Under the pieces are notes generated by a model. It was not told the origin of the DNA. It saw only the letters and a program-made list of their open reading frames with translations, and made no database searches. Shown here piece after piece: positions 5,005 to 13,110 of a stretch of DNA of 15,820 nt (positions are counted from its first letter, which is position 1; every line of letters begins with the position of its first letter). Made by a program: the position numbers and the translations under genes. The stretch lies in contig CAZBJH010000077.1 in assembly GCA_964492185.1 (NCBI GenBank), positions 1 through 15,820 on the forward strand, read 5' to 3'. The DNA is from JAFGSZ01 sp964492185. GTDB lineage: Bacteria > Bacteroidota > Bacteroidia > Bacteroidales > UBA10428.

Positions 5005-7692
5005 ATGTTTAAATCACTAAGATACAGGCTTTTAGCCTCATTCTTCGTATTTATTGTATTAGCCATTCTTGCTATTATTCCCTTCAATATCATTTACCGG
5101 AATAAAGAAAACAAGATATTCACGTTTACTAACATTGTGAACTCTCTCCAGATTGACCTGAATAAAGAACTGCGTTACTCCGCGAATTTTATTTCTTATG
5201 AAGCAGGCAATCCGGAGTTCTATATCACCGGTGAAAGCAAATTATTAAACAAGCATTACATCTACGTCGATAGCATCAATAAAAAAATTGACCTGCTTGC
5301 TGGCAACAATATTGCAAATACAATTGATATTTCATCCGATTTGGATCTTATTAAAGATGCTTTTAAAAACTACATTTCAGCTTTTGACAGTATTATCATA
5401 TTTACCTATAAAAGAGGTTATAATAATTACGGCTTACAGGGAGAGGTTGCATATTACATGCAGGAGTTCAGGGATCATAGTCTTGCTGATCCAATCTTAC
5501 TTCTTGACATTCAGCAAAATGAAAAAGATTATATCAACTGGAAAGATACTGCATATGCCAACCGCGTTTTCAACCTTGCAGACAAGCTGTCAGCAGATAT
5601 AATAAATTCTGCCGGTATAGATAATTCCAATAAACGGGAAATGCTCGGATTACTCAATAATTATAAAAACTCTTTCCGTCATCTCGTCCGGCTCGATAAA
5701 CAGATAGGAAGATCAGACAATGAAGGATTAAAAGGCAGAATACTTAGGAAAGTTGAGGAAATAGAAAATCAATTAACCGTACTTCTGGACAAATCAAATC
5801 AGTATAATTATGCATACAACCGCAAGTTAAATACCTACTACACACTTTTTATTGTATTACTGATAGCCTTTTCGCTAATTGCAAGCTTTCTGATATCAAA
5901 ACATATCCTGCACCACCTTGAAAATCTGAACCAATATATCTCAAAGCTTACCAAACATAAGTTCAGATATCATGAAACACTTGACGTGCGAAATGCAACA
6001 AGGGAAATAGCACATATATACAAAAGCTTCAGGAATCTGGTTGCACTCCTTAATAAATGGGAAGATCAGCGAAACTCAGCATTACATAATGCAGAAAAAA
6101 ACGAAAAACGTTACCGTGATTTAGCTGATTTGCTTCCCCAAAGTATTTTTGAAACTGATGAGCTTGGTAATTTCACTTATGTCAACCGTAACTGGTATAA
6201 TACCTTCGGCTATTCACCGCGGGATTTACAGGAAGGGTTAAACCTTATTGAAACCATTATTTCCGAAACGGGGAATGGAATTCTGGGACATACACGTTTT
6301 GAAAATTCTCAGTTTACTGCAATACGGAAAGACGGCACACAATTTCCTGCATCCGTTTATTCAGACAATATTATGGATTACGGGAAAGTCATAGGACGTC
6401 GCGGGATCATTATCGATGTTACGGAACGTAATCAATATATAGCAGCCCTTCAAAAGGAAAAATCAAAAGCACAGACATCGGATCAGTATAAATCATCTTT
6501 CCTGGCCAATATGAGCCATGAAATAAGAACACCGATGAATTCCATTATCGGTTTTACCAACCTTCTTTCAAATGAGGCTATTCCTGATAACCAGAAAAAA
6601 GAGTTTGTAACCTACATAAAATCAAGTGGTGAAATGCTGCTTAACCTCATCGATGATATTATTGACATTGCCAAGATCGAAGCCGGAGAGATCCGCGTAA
6701 ACAAAACTGAATGCGATATAAACAAATTGTTCCCCGATTTACTCAAAGCTTTTAAAGGCTATAAAAACAAAAATAATAAACAACATCTCAGGCTTAACCT
6801 TTTAATACCGGATGCTACTACTCCTTTACCCGTAAAAACCGATTGCTTCAGATTGAAACAAATCATAACCAACCTGTTAAGCAATGCTGTTAAATTTACA
6901 GATAACGGGGATATTGATTTTGGGTATAATATCAAAAATGATTCATTCATAGAATTTTTTGTTAAAGACACCGGTGTCGGTTTATCACCTGAAGAAATAA
7001 AAGTCATTTTCGAGAGATTTAAACGCACAAGGCAATCCGAAGATAAAAAGATCAGCGGCACAGGCCTCGGCCTGAGTATTACCAAAAATCTTGTTGAACT
7101 GCTTGGTGGCGAAATGTGGGTTGAATCAGAACCCGGTAAAGGATCTTTGTTTTCATTTTCACTCCCGTATATAAGAATTACTGAACCATTAAAATCAGCA
7201 GAACCTGAAGAAAAAATGCCCGGTAACTATGCCTGGAAAGATAAAATATTTTTGATCGTTGAAGATGACATACAAAGCTTCTCATACCTGAAAGAGATCC
7301 TCAGGCCTACATCAGCATCAATTCTCTGGTCACAGGAAGGTGATGAAGCTATTAAACAATGTCTGAAAAATTCAGAGATTGATCTTGTGCTTATGGATAT
7401 TCAACTGCCAAAAAAGAATGGCTATGAAGCAACAAAAGAAATACGAAAAAATCGACCATCTCTCCCCATAATAGCTCAAACAGCTTATGCAATGGAAGGC
7501 GACAGGGAAAAAAGTGTCCTTGCCGGTTGCGATGATTATATTACTAAACCACTTAATGCTGTAAAACTTTTAGCCAAGATCGCCCAGTTTGTTGAAACAC
7601 CAGGGACGTACGGTCAAATAAAAAGAACGGATGAGAAAAACAAACTGCAGGAGTCGTCCGTAAATGAATATAGCAGTGCCAAAAAGAATTAA
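5005..7692 (+). CDS. Hybrid sensor histidine kinase (HAMP-PAS-HisKA-HATPase-REC)
   Basis: 895 residues. Transmembrane helices at about 9-30 and 277-297 enclose a mostly helical periplasmic sensor region of about 245 residues that I cannot assign. A HAMP-like linker follows (about 298-350), then a PAS domain (about 368-478; FETDELGNFTYVNRNWYNTF and ITERN-like DVTERN at its end). The HisKA domain carries the phospho-acceptor H505 in SHEIRTPMNSIIGF. The ATPase domain has the N box (N623-LLSNAVKF), G1 (DTGVGL, 655-660) and G2 (GTGLGL, 685-690). A C-terminal receiver domain (about 746-862) has the acidic pocket E753-D754-D755, phospho-acceptor D798, T826 and K848. All key residues are present, so the protein should be active. 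There is no output domain and no adjacent DNA-binding regulator, so phosphate must pass to an Hpt or regulator elsewhere. It stands alone between two repeat-bearing spacers. Confidence 0.95.
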   Translation: MFKSLRYRLLASFFVFIVLAILAIIPFNIIYRNKENKIFTFTNIVNSLQIDLNKELRYSANFISYEAGNPEFYITGESKLLNKHYIYVDSINKKIDLLAGNNIANTIDISSDLDLIKDAFKNYISAFDSIIIFTYKRGYNNYGLQGEVAYYMQEFRDHSLADPILLLDIQQNEKDYINWKDTAYANRVFNLADKLSADIINSAGIDNSNKREMLGLLNNYKNSFRHLVRLDKQIGRSDNEGLKGRILRKVEEIENQLTVLLDKSNQYNYAYNRKLNTYYTLFIVLLIAFSLIASFLISKHILHHLENLNQYISKLTKHKFRYHETLDVRNATREIAHIYKSFRNLVALLNKWEDQRNSALHNAEKNEKRYRDLADLLPQSIFETDELGNFTYVNRNWYNTFGYSPRDLQEGLNLIETIISETGNGILGHTRFENSQFTAIRKDGTQFPASVYSDNIMDYGKVIGRRGIIIDVTERNQYIAALQKEKSKAQTSDQYKSSFLANMSHEIRTPMNSIIGFTNLLSNEAIPDNQKKEFVTYIKSSGEMLLNLIDDIIDIAKIEAGEIRVNKTECDINKLFPDLLKAFKGYKNKNNKQHLRLNLLIPDATTPLPVKTDCFRLKQIITNLLSNAVKFTDNGDIDFGYNIKNDSFIEFFVKDTGVGLSPEEIKVIFERFKRTRQSEDKKISGTGLGLSITKNLVELLGGEMWVESEPGKGSLFSFSLPYIRITEPLKSAEPEEKMPGNYAWKDKIFLIVEDDIQSFSYLKEILRPTSASILWSQEGDEAIKQCLKNSEIDLVLMDIQLPKKNGYEATKEIRKNRPSLPIIAQTAYAMEGDREKSVLAGCDDYITKPLNAVKLLAKIAQFVETPGTYGQIKRTDEKNKLQESSVNEYSSAKKN

Positions 7693-7733
7693 TTGAAGAT
7701 TTTTTTATCCCGAAAATCAGCCTGTACCTGTTT

Positions 7734-7884
7734 AATTAGAGTCTGTCAATAAACTCGCAGTGTTTGTTCAGAATGTTCGAGATCAAGGCGCGTGAACATT
7801 TTAAACCGCGGTATACTAAAGTATTTGAGGATTTAAAATGTGAGCAGCAACGCGGATATCGGACATTATGGACAGACATTAATT
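7734..7884 (+). mobile_element. MITE-like element, copy D (intact, 151 bases)
   Basis: The left end is AATTAGAGTCTGTCAATAA and the right end, on the opposite strand, is AATTAATGTCTGTCCATAA (16 of 19 identical). Both sides are bounded by TAATTA. It shares TTCAGAATGTTC, AACGCGG and the terminal TTATGGACAGACA-type end with copy A, but the interior has diverged or been shortened. It has no coding capacity. It lies between the hybrid kinase stop and the pepE promoter. Confidence 0.7.
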
Positions 7885-7916
7885 ATTAACTGTGAATTAC
7901 TTCATACAGATTTTTA

Positions 7917-7950
7917 TTTGTCTAATGGAGTGTTTTTATGATTAACTTTG
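7917..7950 (+). promoter_or_regulatory. Bacteroidota-type promoter for pepE and following genes
   Basis: TTTG at 7917-7920, a 22-base spacer, and TAACTTTG at 7943-7950 match the phylum's TTTG / TAnnTTTG consensus, with a slightly long spacer. The expected start point is near 7957, about 90 bases before the preferred pepE start codon. It probably drives the whole pepE-asmA-kinase-rnpA run. Confidence 0.5.
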
Positions 7951-7955
7951 CAACC

Positions 7956-8005
7956 TCATGTGTCAGGTTCAGGGCAGATGCAGGATGTTGAAAACTGACA
8001 CATGA
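7956..8005. promoter_or_regulatory. Perfect 11-base inverted repeat at the pepE transcript start
   Basis: TCATGTGTCAG (7956-7966) and CTGACACATGA (7995-8005) are exact reverse complements separated by 28 bases. An inner TTCA/TGAA pairing could extend the stem. The left arm sits at the predicted transcription start of the pepE promoter. It could be an mRNA 5' hairpin or paired operator half-sites; the sequence does not decide between them. Confidence 0.5.
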
Positions 8006-8027
8006 ATTATACAGGATAAATTCTAAA

Positions 8028-8762
8028 ATGTTTAATCGGTCATTAATGATGAGATTATTATTATTAAGTAATTCCACAAACGCGGGAGAAGGCTACCTTG
8101 AATATGCAAAAGCATATATCAGACAATTTATTGGCCCTGAAAAAATTACTATTCTGTTTATCCCGTATGCGGCAGTTACTTTTAGCTGGGACGACTATTC
8201 CGGCAGGGTAAGGGAAAAAATGAACGATCTGGGTTATGACATTGCGGCCATCCATCAACAAAAAAATGCTGCAGAGGCCGTAAAAAATGCACGAATAATT
8301 ATGATCGGGGGTGGAAATACCTTTTTTTTGCTTTCACAGCTTCAAAAGAATAACATATTATTACCCATACGCGATCGGATAAAAAAGGGAACACCTTATA
8401 TTGGCTGGAGTGCAGGATCAAATATTGCCTGTCCCACTATCTGTACTACCAACGATATGCCTATCGTGGAACCCGGTGATTTTAAAGCATTGAATCTTCT
8501 TAATTTTCAAATCAATCCGCATTATACAGATGCAAATCCTGAAAATTTTGCCGGGGAAACAAGAGAAGCAAGAATTCAGGAATTTATAACGGTAAATCCC
8601 GGTACTCCCGTAGTTGGACTCCGTGAAGGAACTGCTCTTCAGATTACAGGTAATCATATCGAATTGTTAGGCAATAAGACCGCACGTTATTTTATTAATG
8701 GTAAAGAACCTGCAGAACTTGATCCTGCAAATAATATGGATTTTTTATCTCTGAATGCCTAA
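8028..8762 (+). CDS. pepE: Dipeptidase E (peptidase family S51)
   Basis: 244 residues from the first ATG. The in-frame ATGs at 8046 and 8049 give MRLLLLSNSTNAGEGYLEY, which matches the normal PepE N-terminus, so 8049 (237 residues) is the likely start. The enzyme is a cytoplasmic serine peptidase that cleaves Asp-X dipeptides. The catalytic triad known from Salmonella PepE (Ser120, Asp135, His157) is conserved here with identical spacing: S128 in GWSAGSN, D143 in TNDMPIVEP and H165 in INPHYTD (numbered from the first ATG). The nucleophile elbow is preceded by IMIGGGNTFFLL, another family hallmark. The next gene starts 28 bases downstream on the same strand. The promoter and an inverted repeat lie just upstream. 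Nothing in its sequence ties it to the envelope genes that follow. Confidence 0.93.
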   Translation: MFNRSLMMRLLLLSNSTNAGEGYLEYAKAYIRQFIGPEKITILFIPYAAVTFSWDDYSGRVREKMNDLGYDIAAIHQQKNAAEAVKNARIIMIGGGNTFFLLSQLQKNNILLPIRDRIKKGTPYIGWSAGSNIACPTICTTNDMPIVEPGDFKALNLLNFQINPHYTDANPENFAGETREARIQEFITVNPGTPVVGLREGTALQITGNHIELLGNKTARYFINGKEPAELDPANNMDFLSLNA

Positions 8763-8790
8763 TAGTTAACACATAGCACCTTAATACCTT

Positions 8791-11409
8791 TTGAGAAAAG
8801 TTAAAAAATACCTGTTGATCTTTATCATTCTAAGTGGGTTCATACTGCTTACAGGCATTCTTATCTCATTGTTTTTCAAACCTGCTGTAATTTCTGTTTT
8901 AAGAAACAATTTAAACAACTATCTTGTAACAGAAGTGAAAGTAGATGCTATCCGGTTCTCTGTACTGAAGAAAATTCCTCATGCCACAATTGAACTAAAA
9001 AATGTACTTGTTAAATCCACCCTGAATTTTGACCGCTCGGATTTCACAGAACCGGATTCTGATACGTTGCTGACTGCCAGCAGTATTTTCCTTGAATTCG
9101 ACCTGGTATCTCTTTTTAAAAAAAATTATAAACTCAAAAAAATCGTTATAAGGAACGGCGACCTGTTGCTGCTGCATGACCGCCAGGGCAGAACTAATTA
9201 TAACATATGGCAGGAAACCGAAAAACCAGCCGGCCCTTTTCAGGTTGATCTGCAGAATGTTACCCTGTCAGATATCAATTTCCGGTATATTGATGCAGGT
9301 AAAGAGATCAATCTTGCAGCAAAATTAGACAAATCATCACTTAAAGGAAATTTCTCCGGCCTTGCCTTTCACCTGTCACTGTCAGCTGACGGAAAATTAT
9401 ATCATTTTATTCAGGAAAAAAGGATGCTATTTAGTTATAAAACACTTAGGACCAAGCTGGAACTGAACTATTCAAAAAACAAATATACGATAGAAAAAGG
9501 TGAGCTTATTTATGCCGGTTTACCTTTGTCAGTTGCCGGCAGTATGATGGCAGGGAAAAATGCCGCGATTGACCTCAAACTAAGCGGTAATAATTTGAAT
9601 ATCAAGCATATAATAGTAGAAGCGCCTGAAAGATTCAAAAAAAGGATATCAAATTTCTCTGTAAACGGTTTATTAAGTGCAGAATTTCTGATCAGGGGGC
9701 AATTTACAGACCATGCCATACCCGGTATAGAATCCAGGTTTGAAATTTCACGTGCAGACTTCTCCAATAAAAAAACCAAAACAAAGATCTCAGATATCAC
9801 AATTGAAGGAAAGTATTCAAACGGCAGTGGCCACTCATTGATCAGTTCCACGATTGATGTTACTGATTTTCATGCTCATTTTGACTGGGGTCGCATTCAG
9901 GGCAGTTATAAGGTAAAAAATTTTATCCATCCGGCAGTTATGATTGACTTGAATGGTGAAATAATGCTGAATGAGCTGGTTCGGTTTTTTTCTAACGATA
10001 CTATTGAAGATGCGGGTGGGAAAGCTGAATTCGATATTCAGATATCCGGTTCTGTCAATGATTTCCGTAAGGTTACAAAGCAGGAATTCCTTAACCTGAA
10101 CAAAAGTGGTAATATCAAACTTGATAATGCATTTATACAAATAAAATCCTATCCTGTCGCCTTTGAAAACATCCGGGGGGAACTTCATCTTGGAAACAAA
10201 ATTTCATTTGACAATTTCTCTTTCTCCCTTGGAAAAAGCGATTTTACTTTGAACGGATATGCACGCGATCTTCTTGATCATATACTGTTGAAAAACAAAC
10301 CGGTTTATATAGCAGGAGATATTCGTTCCAGGTTTATTGATATGAACTCTCTCATCCCTGTTTTCCCTTCAAAATCAGAACAAAAAAAAGGAGTACATTT
10401 CCCGGAAAATATTAAGCTTAATACCCAGCTGTTTGCTTCTTCCTTCGTTTTCGGCCGGTTCAATGCCGGCAACCTGAATTGCCTGACAAGGTATACCCGG
10501 TCGAATCTTTCGATACAGCAACTGTATTTTGAAACAATGAACGGTTCTTTCAACGGCATTGCCGAACTTGAAGAAACTTCGGGAAACGAATTAAAGGTTC
10601 AGGCTTCGGGAAAGATTGAAAATGCAGATATCCAAAATTTGTTTTACTCATTTAAAAATTTTAACCAGGATTTTATCGAAGATAAGCATATCAGGGGAAA
10701 TCTTAGCGGTCAGATATCTTTTCACGGTGAATGGGATCAGGATATAAAAATTAAACCCGGAAGTATCCTGGCAAACTGTGAATTAACGATCAATGATGGT
10801 GAACTCATCCACTTTCAACCGTTTACCAGCCTTTCGAAATTTATTGAACTGGAAGAATTACAGCAAGTAAAATTCAATACACTCAAAAACACTATTTCCA
10901 TAAAAAACAAAACAGTCAATATCCCTTATATGGATATCTCATCAAGCGCAATGAACCTTTCCGGCTCAGGTCAGCACAATTTTGATAAAACATATACCTA
11001 CAGGATCAGAATCAGCCTGTCCGAATTCCTCTCGCGCAAAGCAAAAAGAAAAAACCGGGAAAATCCTGAATTTTCTTTTGTCGAAGAAAGCTTTGACAAG
11101 GGAAAATTAAATATTTATTTGCTCATAAACGGGAACGAAAACACAAGCGATGTATCTTATGATAGAAAACGTGCATTCAGCGGAATGAAGGAAAATCTTG
11201 AGGAAGAAAAGAAGGAACTTGGAAACATCCTTAAAGAGGAATTCAGTATTAATAACCGTAAAGAAAGAGAGAAACAGGATACCACCGGCATTCCGGCCGA
11301 TTTTATTTTAGAATGGGATGAGGGGGAGATGAAAAAAGATAGTACTTTTGACGCCGCAAAAGATAGTAATAAAAGTGAGGATGACTTTATATTTGAATGG
11401 GACGATTAA
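8791..11409 (+). CDS. AsmA-like inner-membrane-anchored envelope protein
   Basis: 872 residues, starting with TTG. The sequence MRKVKKYLLIFIILSGFILL that follows, a basic patch and then a membrane helix (about 7-29), supports this start, and no ATG is placed better. AsmA-family signatures follow: LNNYLVTEVKVDAIRFSVLK near the N-terminus, 'phosphate-chain'-like repeats of beta strands through the middle, and the AsmA C-terminal region at about 655-750 (ELTINDGELIHFQPFTSLSK, then F-I-E-L-E-E-L-Q-Q-V-K-F, then SSAMNLSGSGQHNFDKTY). AsmA/TamB-type proteins are long beta grooves that bridge the periplasm and are linked to phospholipid movement to the outer membrane. The tail (about 770-872) is highly charged and ends with two copies of an acidic motif, DFILEWDE (837-844) and DFIFEWDD (865-872). 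A sensor kinase gene follows after 36 bases. Confidence 0.85.
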   Translation: MRKVKKYLLIFIILSGFILLTGILISLFFKPAVISVLRNNLNNYLVTEVKVDAIRFSVLKKIPHATIELKNVLVKSTLNFDRSDFTEPDSDTLLTASSIFLEFDLVSLFKKNYKLKKIVIRNGDLLLLHDRQGRTNYNIWQETEKPAGPFQVDLQNVTLSDINFRYIDAGKEINLAAKLDKSSLKGNFSGLAFHLSLSADGKLYHFIQEKRMLFSYKTLRTKLELNYSKNKYTIEKGELIYAGLPLSVAGSMMAGKNAAIDLKLSGNNLNIKHIIVEAPERFKKRISNFSVNGLLSAEFLIRGQFTDHAIPGIESRFEISRADFSNKKTKTKISDITIEGKYSNGSGHSLISSTIDVTDFHAHFDWGRIQGSYKVKNFIHPAVMIDLNGEIMLNELVRFFSNDTIEDAGGKAEFDIQISGSVNDFRKVTKQEFLNLNKSGNIKLDNAFIQIKSYPVAFENIRGELHLGNKISFDNFSFSLGKSDFTLNGYARDLLDHILLKNKPVYIAGDIRSRFIDMNSLIPVFPSKSEQKKGVHFPENIKLNTQLFASSFVFGRFNAGNLNCLTRYTRSNLSIQQLYFETMNGSFNGIAELEETSGNELKVQASGKIENADIQNLFYSFKNFNQDFIEDKHIRGNLSGQISFHGEWDQDIKIKPGSILANCELTINDGELIHFQPFTSLSKFIELEELQQVKFNTLKNTISIKNKTVNIPYMDISSSAMNLSGSGQHNFDKTYTYRIRISLSEFLSRKAKRKNRENPEFSFVEESFDKGKLNIYLLINGNENTSDVSYDRKRAFSGMKENLEEEKKELGNILKEEFSINNRKEREKQDTTGIPADFILEWDEGEMKKDSTFDAAKDSNKSEDDFIFEWDD

Positions 11410-11445
11410 GGAAGAGACAATAGAACTGAATAAAAACCTGATATT

Positions 11446-12600
11446 GTGAACATATACTCGCGCAAACAACAGTGGAAGTTGTTTCTGTTTTTCATAGCTG
11501 TCATTATCGGAGTAGGATCCTTGTTGTATACCAACAATCTGGTCAAAAAACTGGCTGTTGAAGAGCGAAAGAAGGCAGAACTCTGGGTAAAAGCCACTAA
11601 TCTGATTGCTTCCCCCAATATGGATATTTCCAGTGAGTATCTTGATTTTTTGCTTACCGTAATACAATACAACTCCACCGTGCCGGTTATCGTTACTGAT
11701 TCTCTTGACAATCTGATGTTTCATAAGAACCTTGACCCCTCCAAAGTTGAGAATGAGAACTATATTCAGAGGAAGCTCAGGAAGATGAAACAACAAAACG
11801 AGCCTATCGAAATTATCATTTCAGATGATTTTACGGAATACCTGTATTATGGTAATTCCACCATGCTCACTAAACTCATCATATATCCCTATGTGCAGCT
11901 TGGAGTGATCCTGTTATTTATTCTGGTATCGTATTTTGCTTTCAGTACATCACGAAAAGCTGAACAAAACCAGGTCTGGGTTGGATTATCCAAAGAAACC
12001 GCTCACCAGCTGGGAACACCAATTTCTTCACTATTAGCATGGTTAGAAATAATAAAGATCAAAATAGAAGATAAAAAGCTGGTAAATGAATTGGAAAAAG
12101 ACGTTCGACGCCTGGAAAAAATTACCGAACGGTTTTCCAAGATCGGTTCACGGCCAAAATTGCAACGAGAAAATATTCAACTTATCATTACTAACGCTAT
12201 CAACTATTTGAGAACCCGTTCATCTGACAAAGTAAAATTCAACCTAAATCTTCCGGCAGATGAGATCAGTTTGCCGGTCAATGCTGCCCTCTTTGAATGG
12301 GTAATTGAAAATGTATGTAAGAATGCCATTGATGCAGTTGACGGTTCGGGAGATATCACGGTTTCTCTTGAAGATCATACCCAGGTTGTTTTTATTGATA
12401 TTATTGATTCCGGGAAAGGCATCTCAAAAAGCAAGTTTAAAACTATTTTTAAGCCCGGTTATACAACCAAAGAACGCGGCTGGGGGTTAGGACTGACACT
12501 TACTAAGAGAATAATCGAGCAATACCACGATGGCAGGATATTCGTTCATGAATCAGAACCCGGAAAAGGAACCAAGCTGAGGATAGTGTTAAAAAAATAA
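11446..12600 (+). CDS. Membrane sensor histidine kinase without receiver domain
   Basis: 384 residues, starting with GTG 36 bases after the AsmA-like gene. Two transmembrane helices, at about 11-29 and 143-166, enclose a periplasmic domain of about 113 residues with no recognised fold. The phospho-acceptor is H187 in AHQLGTPISSL, which differs from the usual S-H-E-x-R-T-P box but is a known Bacteroidota variant. The helical dimerisation hairpin then runs to about 232. The ATPase domain has an N box E288-N-V-C-K-N293-A-I-D-A, G1 DSGKGI (321-326) and G2 GWGLGL (345-350) and ends EPGKGTKLRIVLKK. All catalytic motifs are present. There is no response regulator nearby, so its partner is unknown. 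Its tight position between an envelope gene and rnpA suggests co-transcription. Confidence 0.92.
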   Translation: MNIYSRKQQWKLFLFFIAVIIGVGSLLYTNNLVKKLAVEERKKAELWVKATNLIASPNMDISSEYLDFLLTVIQYNSTVPVIVTDSLDNLMFHKNLDPSKVENENYIQRKLRKMKQQNEPIEIIISDDFTEYLYYGNSTMLTKLIIYPYVQLGVILLFILVSYFAFSTSRKAEQNQVWVGLSKETAHQLGTPISSLLAWLEIIKIKIEDKKLVNELEKDVRRLEKITERFSKIGSRPKLQRENIQLIITNAINYLRTRSSDKVKFNLNLPADEISLPVNAALFEWVIENVCKNAIDAVDGSGDITVSLEDHTQVVFIDIIDSGKGISKSKFKTIFKPGYTTKERGWGLGLTLTKRIIEQYHDGRIFVHESEPGKGTKLRIVLKK

Positions 12601-12627
12601 CCGGGTATCACGACGGTTATAATAATT

Positions 12628-13026
12628 ATGTTAAAAATAAACACTTTAAAAAAATCCGAACGCCTGCATCACAAAAAGCTTATTGATCTGCTTTTTAAAA
12701 AAGGTAAAACTGTTAATTTTCATCCCGTTAAACTTTTTTGGCTTGTAGTTGACAACAAGCCCGATAACCCACCTGTACGTGTTCTCTTCGCGGTACCGGG
12801 AAAAACATATAAAAAGGCTGTTTCAAGAAACCTGCTTAAAAGACGTATGCGCGAGGCTTATCGAACCAACAAGCACGATCTGACAGAAAAAGCACGACAG
12901 AAAAATTTACAACTAATTTTCGCGATCCTGTTTACAGGCCGGCAAATTACCTCTTACACCGAAATTGAAACCGCTATCAGCAAAGGTCTTGATCATATTT
13001 CAGTAAGGATCGGCAACTTCAAATAA
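12628..13026 (+). CDS. rnpA: Ribonuclease P protein component
   Basis: 132 residues, a normal length for RnpA. The protein binds the catalytic RNA of RNase P and helps it remove 5' leaders from pre-tRNAs. The N-terminus LKKSERLHHKKLIDLLFKKG corresponds to the family's L-x(n)-R-L-x(n)-F-x-x-x-F-x-x-G region. The RNR signature is clear at residues 66-79 (SRNLLKRRMREAYR). The overall composition is strongly basic. It starts 27 bases after the sensor kinase stop. It is not next to rpmH or dnaA here, the arrangement common in Firmicutes and Proteobacteria; separation from rpmH is usual in Bacteroidota. It converges with pbpC, the two stops being about 85 bases apart; no clear terminator was seen between them. 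Confidence 0.95.
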   Translation: MLKINTLKKSERLHHKKLIDLLFKKGKTVNFHPVKLFWLVVDNKPDNPPVRVLFAVPGKTYKKAVSRNLLKRRMREAYRTNKHDLTEKARQKNLQLIFAILFTGRQITSYTEIETAISKGLDHISVRIGNFK

Positions 13027-13110
13027 CCGGCCGTAATGAGCGATGCTGCAGTTTCAATTCACTATCTGCTATAACAATCTGTAGAAAAAATGAGTTGTCC
13101 GGAAGATTTA

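Noticed and set aside
7694..7710. T-rich stretch after the hybrid kinase as a terminator
   Set aside because: No stem precedes the run of T, so an intrinsic terminator is not supported.
1465..7884. Complete insertion sequence with transposase
   Set aside because: Only short non-coding elements carry the shared ends; no transposase-like protein is encoded anywhere in the window.
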